A stretch of 13,934 bases of DNA from Bordetella parapertussis (GTDB lineage Bacteria > Pseudomonadota > Gammaproteobacteria > Burkholderiales > SG8-41). The stretch covers positions 1-13,934 of the forward strand of contig CAMBCD010000035.1 in the NCBI GenBank assembly GCA_945863085.1. Direction: 5' to 3'. A program made the translations under genes and the position numbers. Positions 13,033-13,934 of this stretch are shown here, piece by piece; positions within the stretch are counted from its first letter, which is position 1; the number at the start of each line of letters is the position of its first letter. The notes below the pieces were generated by a model that saw only the letters and a list, made by a program, of their open reading frames with translations, was not told the DNA's origin and made no database searches.

Positions 13033-13934
13033 TTAATCCCACTTCATCCGTCTGACGACTTTCATGCGCTGAACAGAGTCCCCTGCAAGATGCGTCCAGA
13101 TCGAAGCGTCGCGCGCCAGTTTGTCAGCCAGGGGCGGCATCGTGTACGCGCCGGCCCCGACATGCACATCGATGTTCAACGCAGTCACCCGCTGCACAAC
13201 GTCTGTCGCAAAATTCGCCAACAGAACATTGTTCGACGTGTGTTTTCCGGCCAGCACATCGGACTCGGAAGCAACGCGCATAACGAAGGATCGCAGCGCC
13301 TCCGTGAACATATGCATTTCAGAAATCATCAACTGCACTTTCTGATTTTCTTTGAAGTACCGCGACCCATCCCAGCGCGTCCTGGCGTGTCCCATTGCCA
13401 TTTCCACGGCGGCCTCGCAAATGCCCAGCGCATTGGCGGACAATTCAAGATCACCAAAACCGCCACCGCGGGTTTTATAACCTTCGTGCACCTTGCCGAC
13501 GATGTTCGCATGCGGCACACGGGCATTTTCAAAAATCAACTCGGCGTTCTGGTAGAACCGCCATCCGTTTTTGTTGAAAACCTTGCCGACCCGCAAACCC
13601 GGCGTGTTTATGGGAACGAGAAACTCGGTGCCGCCCTCCTGCATGCGCACGTTGGGATTGGTTCGCGTGCTCACGAAAAAGAGTTTTGCCACCGCCCCAT
13701 TGGCAATAAAGCACTTCTCACCGTTGAGGATCCACTCATCACCCTGTCGTTCCGCCCGCAGGTGCCAGCCGGCCCTGGGATCTTCCTCCGGGGGCATTCT
13801 GTGATCAGACCCCGCGTTGGGTTCCGTGCCGGCATGTCCCAGAAGATATGTTTGATCGGAAACAAAATCGGGAAGAAACCGGCTCTTCTGGTCATCGCTG
13901 CAATGGCTGGCAAGAAGATGACTCCACTTCCAGC
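13033..13934 (-). CDS. Acyl-CoA dehydrogenase family protein (N-terminus beyond window)
   Basis: The frame is open to the right edge, so the gene is cut; 300 codons are visible. The frame crosses 13797 without a stop and reads LLGHAGTEPNAGSD, the classical TEPxAGSD FAD/substrate motif, followed by WILNGEKCFIANG, the conserved beta-domain signature. The ATG at 13797 is therefore internal. The C-terminal RDASIWTHLAGDSVQR corresponds to the RDAKIYQIYEGT block, with Ala where the MCAD-type catalytic Glu stands; the isovaleryl-CoA-dehydrogenase-type Glu position also seems not to be Glu, although Glu occurs three residues on (GDLELS). It oxidises, or structurally supports oxidation of, an acyl-CoA with FAD. 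It forms a tandem pair with the next gene, as in heterotetrameric acyl-CoA dehydrogenases. Confidence 0.94.
   Translation of the reverse strand, partial: WKWSHLLASHCSDDQKSRFLPDFVSDQTYLLGHAGTEPNAGSDHRMPPEEDPRAGWHLRAERQGDEWILNGEKCFIANGAVAKLFFVSTRTNPNVRMQEGGTEFLVPINTPGLRVGKVFNKNGWRFYQNAELIFENARVPHANIVGKVHEGYKTRGGGFGDLELSANALGICEAAVEMAMGHARTRWDGSRYFKENQKVQLMISEMHMFTEALRSFVMRVASESDVLAGKHTSNNVLLANFATDVVQRVTALNIDVHVGAGAYTMPPLADKLARDASIWTHLAGDSVQRMKVVRRMKWD

Noticed and set aside
13797..13797. ATG at 13797 as the true start of the right-hand acyl-CoA dehydrogenase
   Set aside because: The frame remains open to the window edge and encodes the family motif TEPNAGSD upstream, so the start lies outside the window.
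2525..13934. Selenoprotein gene with an in-frame UGA near selC
   Set aside because: All neighbouring genes are full length for their families, and none ends at a TGA followed by an obvious continuing domain.
1..13934. CRISPR array or toxin-antitoxin/defence module
   Set aside because: No regularly spaced repeats and no recognisable defence genes were found; the small 75-codon gene has no antitoxin-like partner.

Overview
The window looks like chromosomal DNA of a betaproteobacterium, probably Burkholderiales-like. GC content is high, two solitary Bug-type periplasmic receptors are present (a family greatly expanded in Burkholderiales), YaeQ and DUF1415 proteins occur together, and there is a bacterial selenocysteine tRNA. 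The genus cannot be fixed from sequence reading alone.

Left part (1-2300): a possible tail of an upstream gene, then a tightly divergent pair, a DUF1415 protein (minus) and yaeQ (plus), with only 20 bp between the start codons. A strong bidirectional terminator separates yaeQ from a convergent solitary Bug receptor, which has a recognisable promoter and Shine-Dalgarno.

Middle part (2300-8490): the selenocysteine tRNA gene selC with its own promoter, then an MmgE/PrpD-family gene. A small intergenic relic of an IS3-family transposase follows, then a Sir2-type NAD-dependent deacylase on the minus strand. A 322-bp intergenic region, strikingly AT-rich on its right side and carrying several inverted repeats, lies before an unrecognised 75-codon gene. 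Next come a patatin-like phospholipase, an MFS transporter and a short-chain dehydrogenase, all on the plus strand. The phospholipase follows the small gene by 53 bp, and the dehydrogenase follows the transporter by 28 bp.

Right part (8574-13934): a minus-strand gene cluster running in from beyond the right edge. In transcription order it holds a truncated acyl-CoA dehydrogenase, a second acyl-CoA dehydrogenase, an isocitrate/isopropylmalate dehydrogenase-family enzyme overlapping it by 4 nt, a second Bug receptor and a two-domain cupin. It looks like a catabolic unit: uptake or sensing of an organic acid, CoA-ester chemistry, and a decarboxylating or hydroxyacid dehydrogenase. It is the most interesting region. 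Several enzymes lack residues normally considered catalytic: no glutamate at the usual acyl-CoA dehydrogenase base position in either paralogue, the conserved Tyr of the dehydrogenase replaced by Met, and the metal ligands of the first cupin domain lost. I do not recognise this combination as a known pathway. I found no CRISPR array, rRNA or intact insertion sequence.
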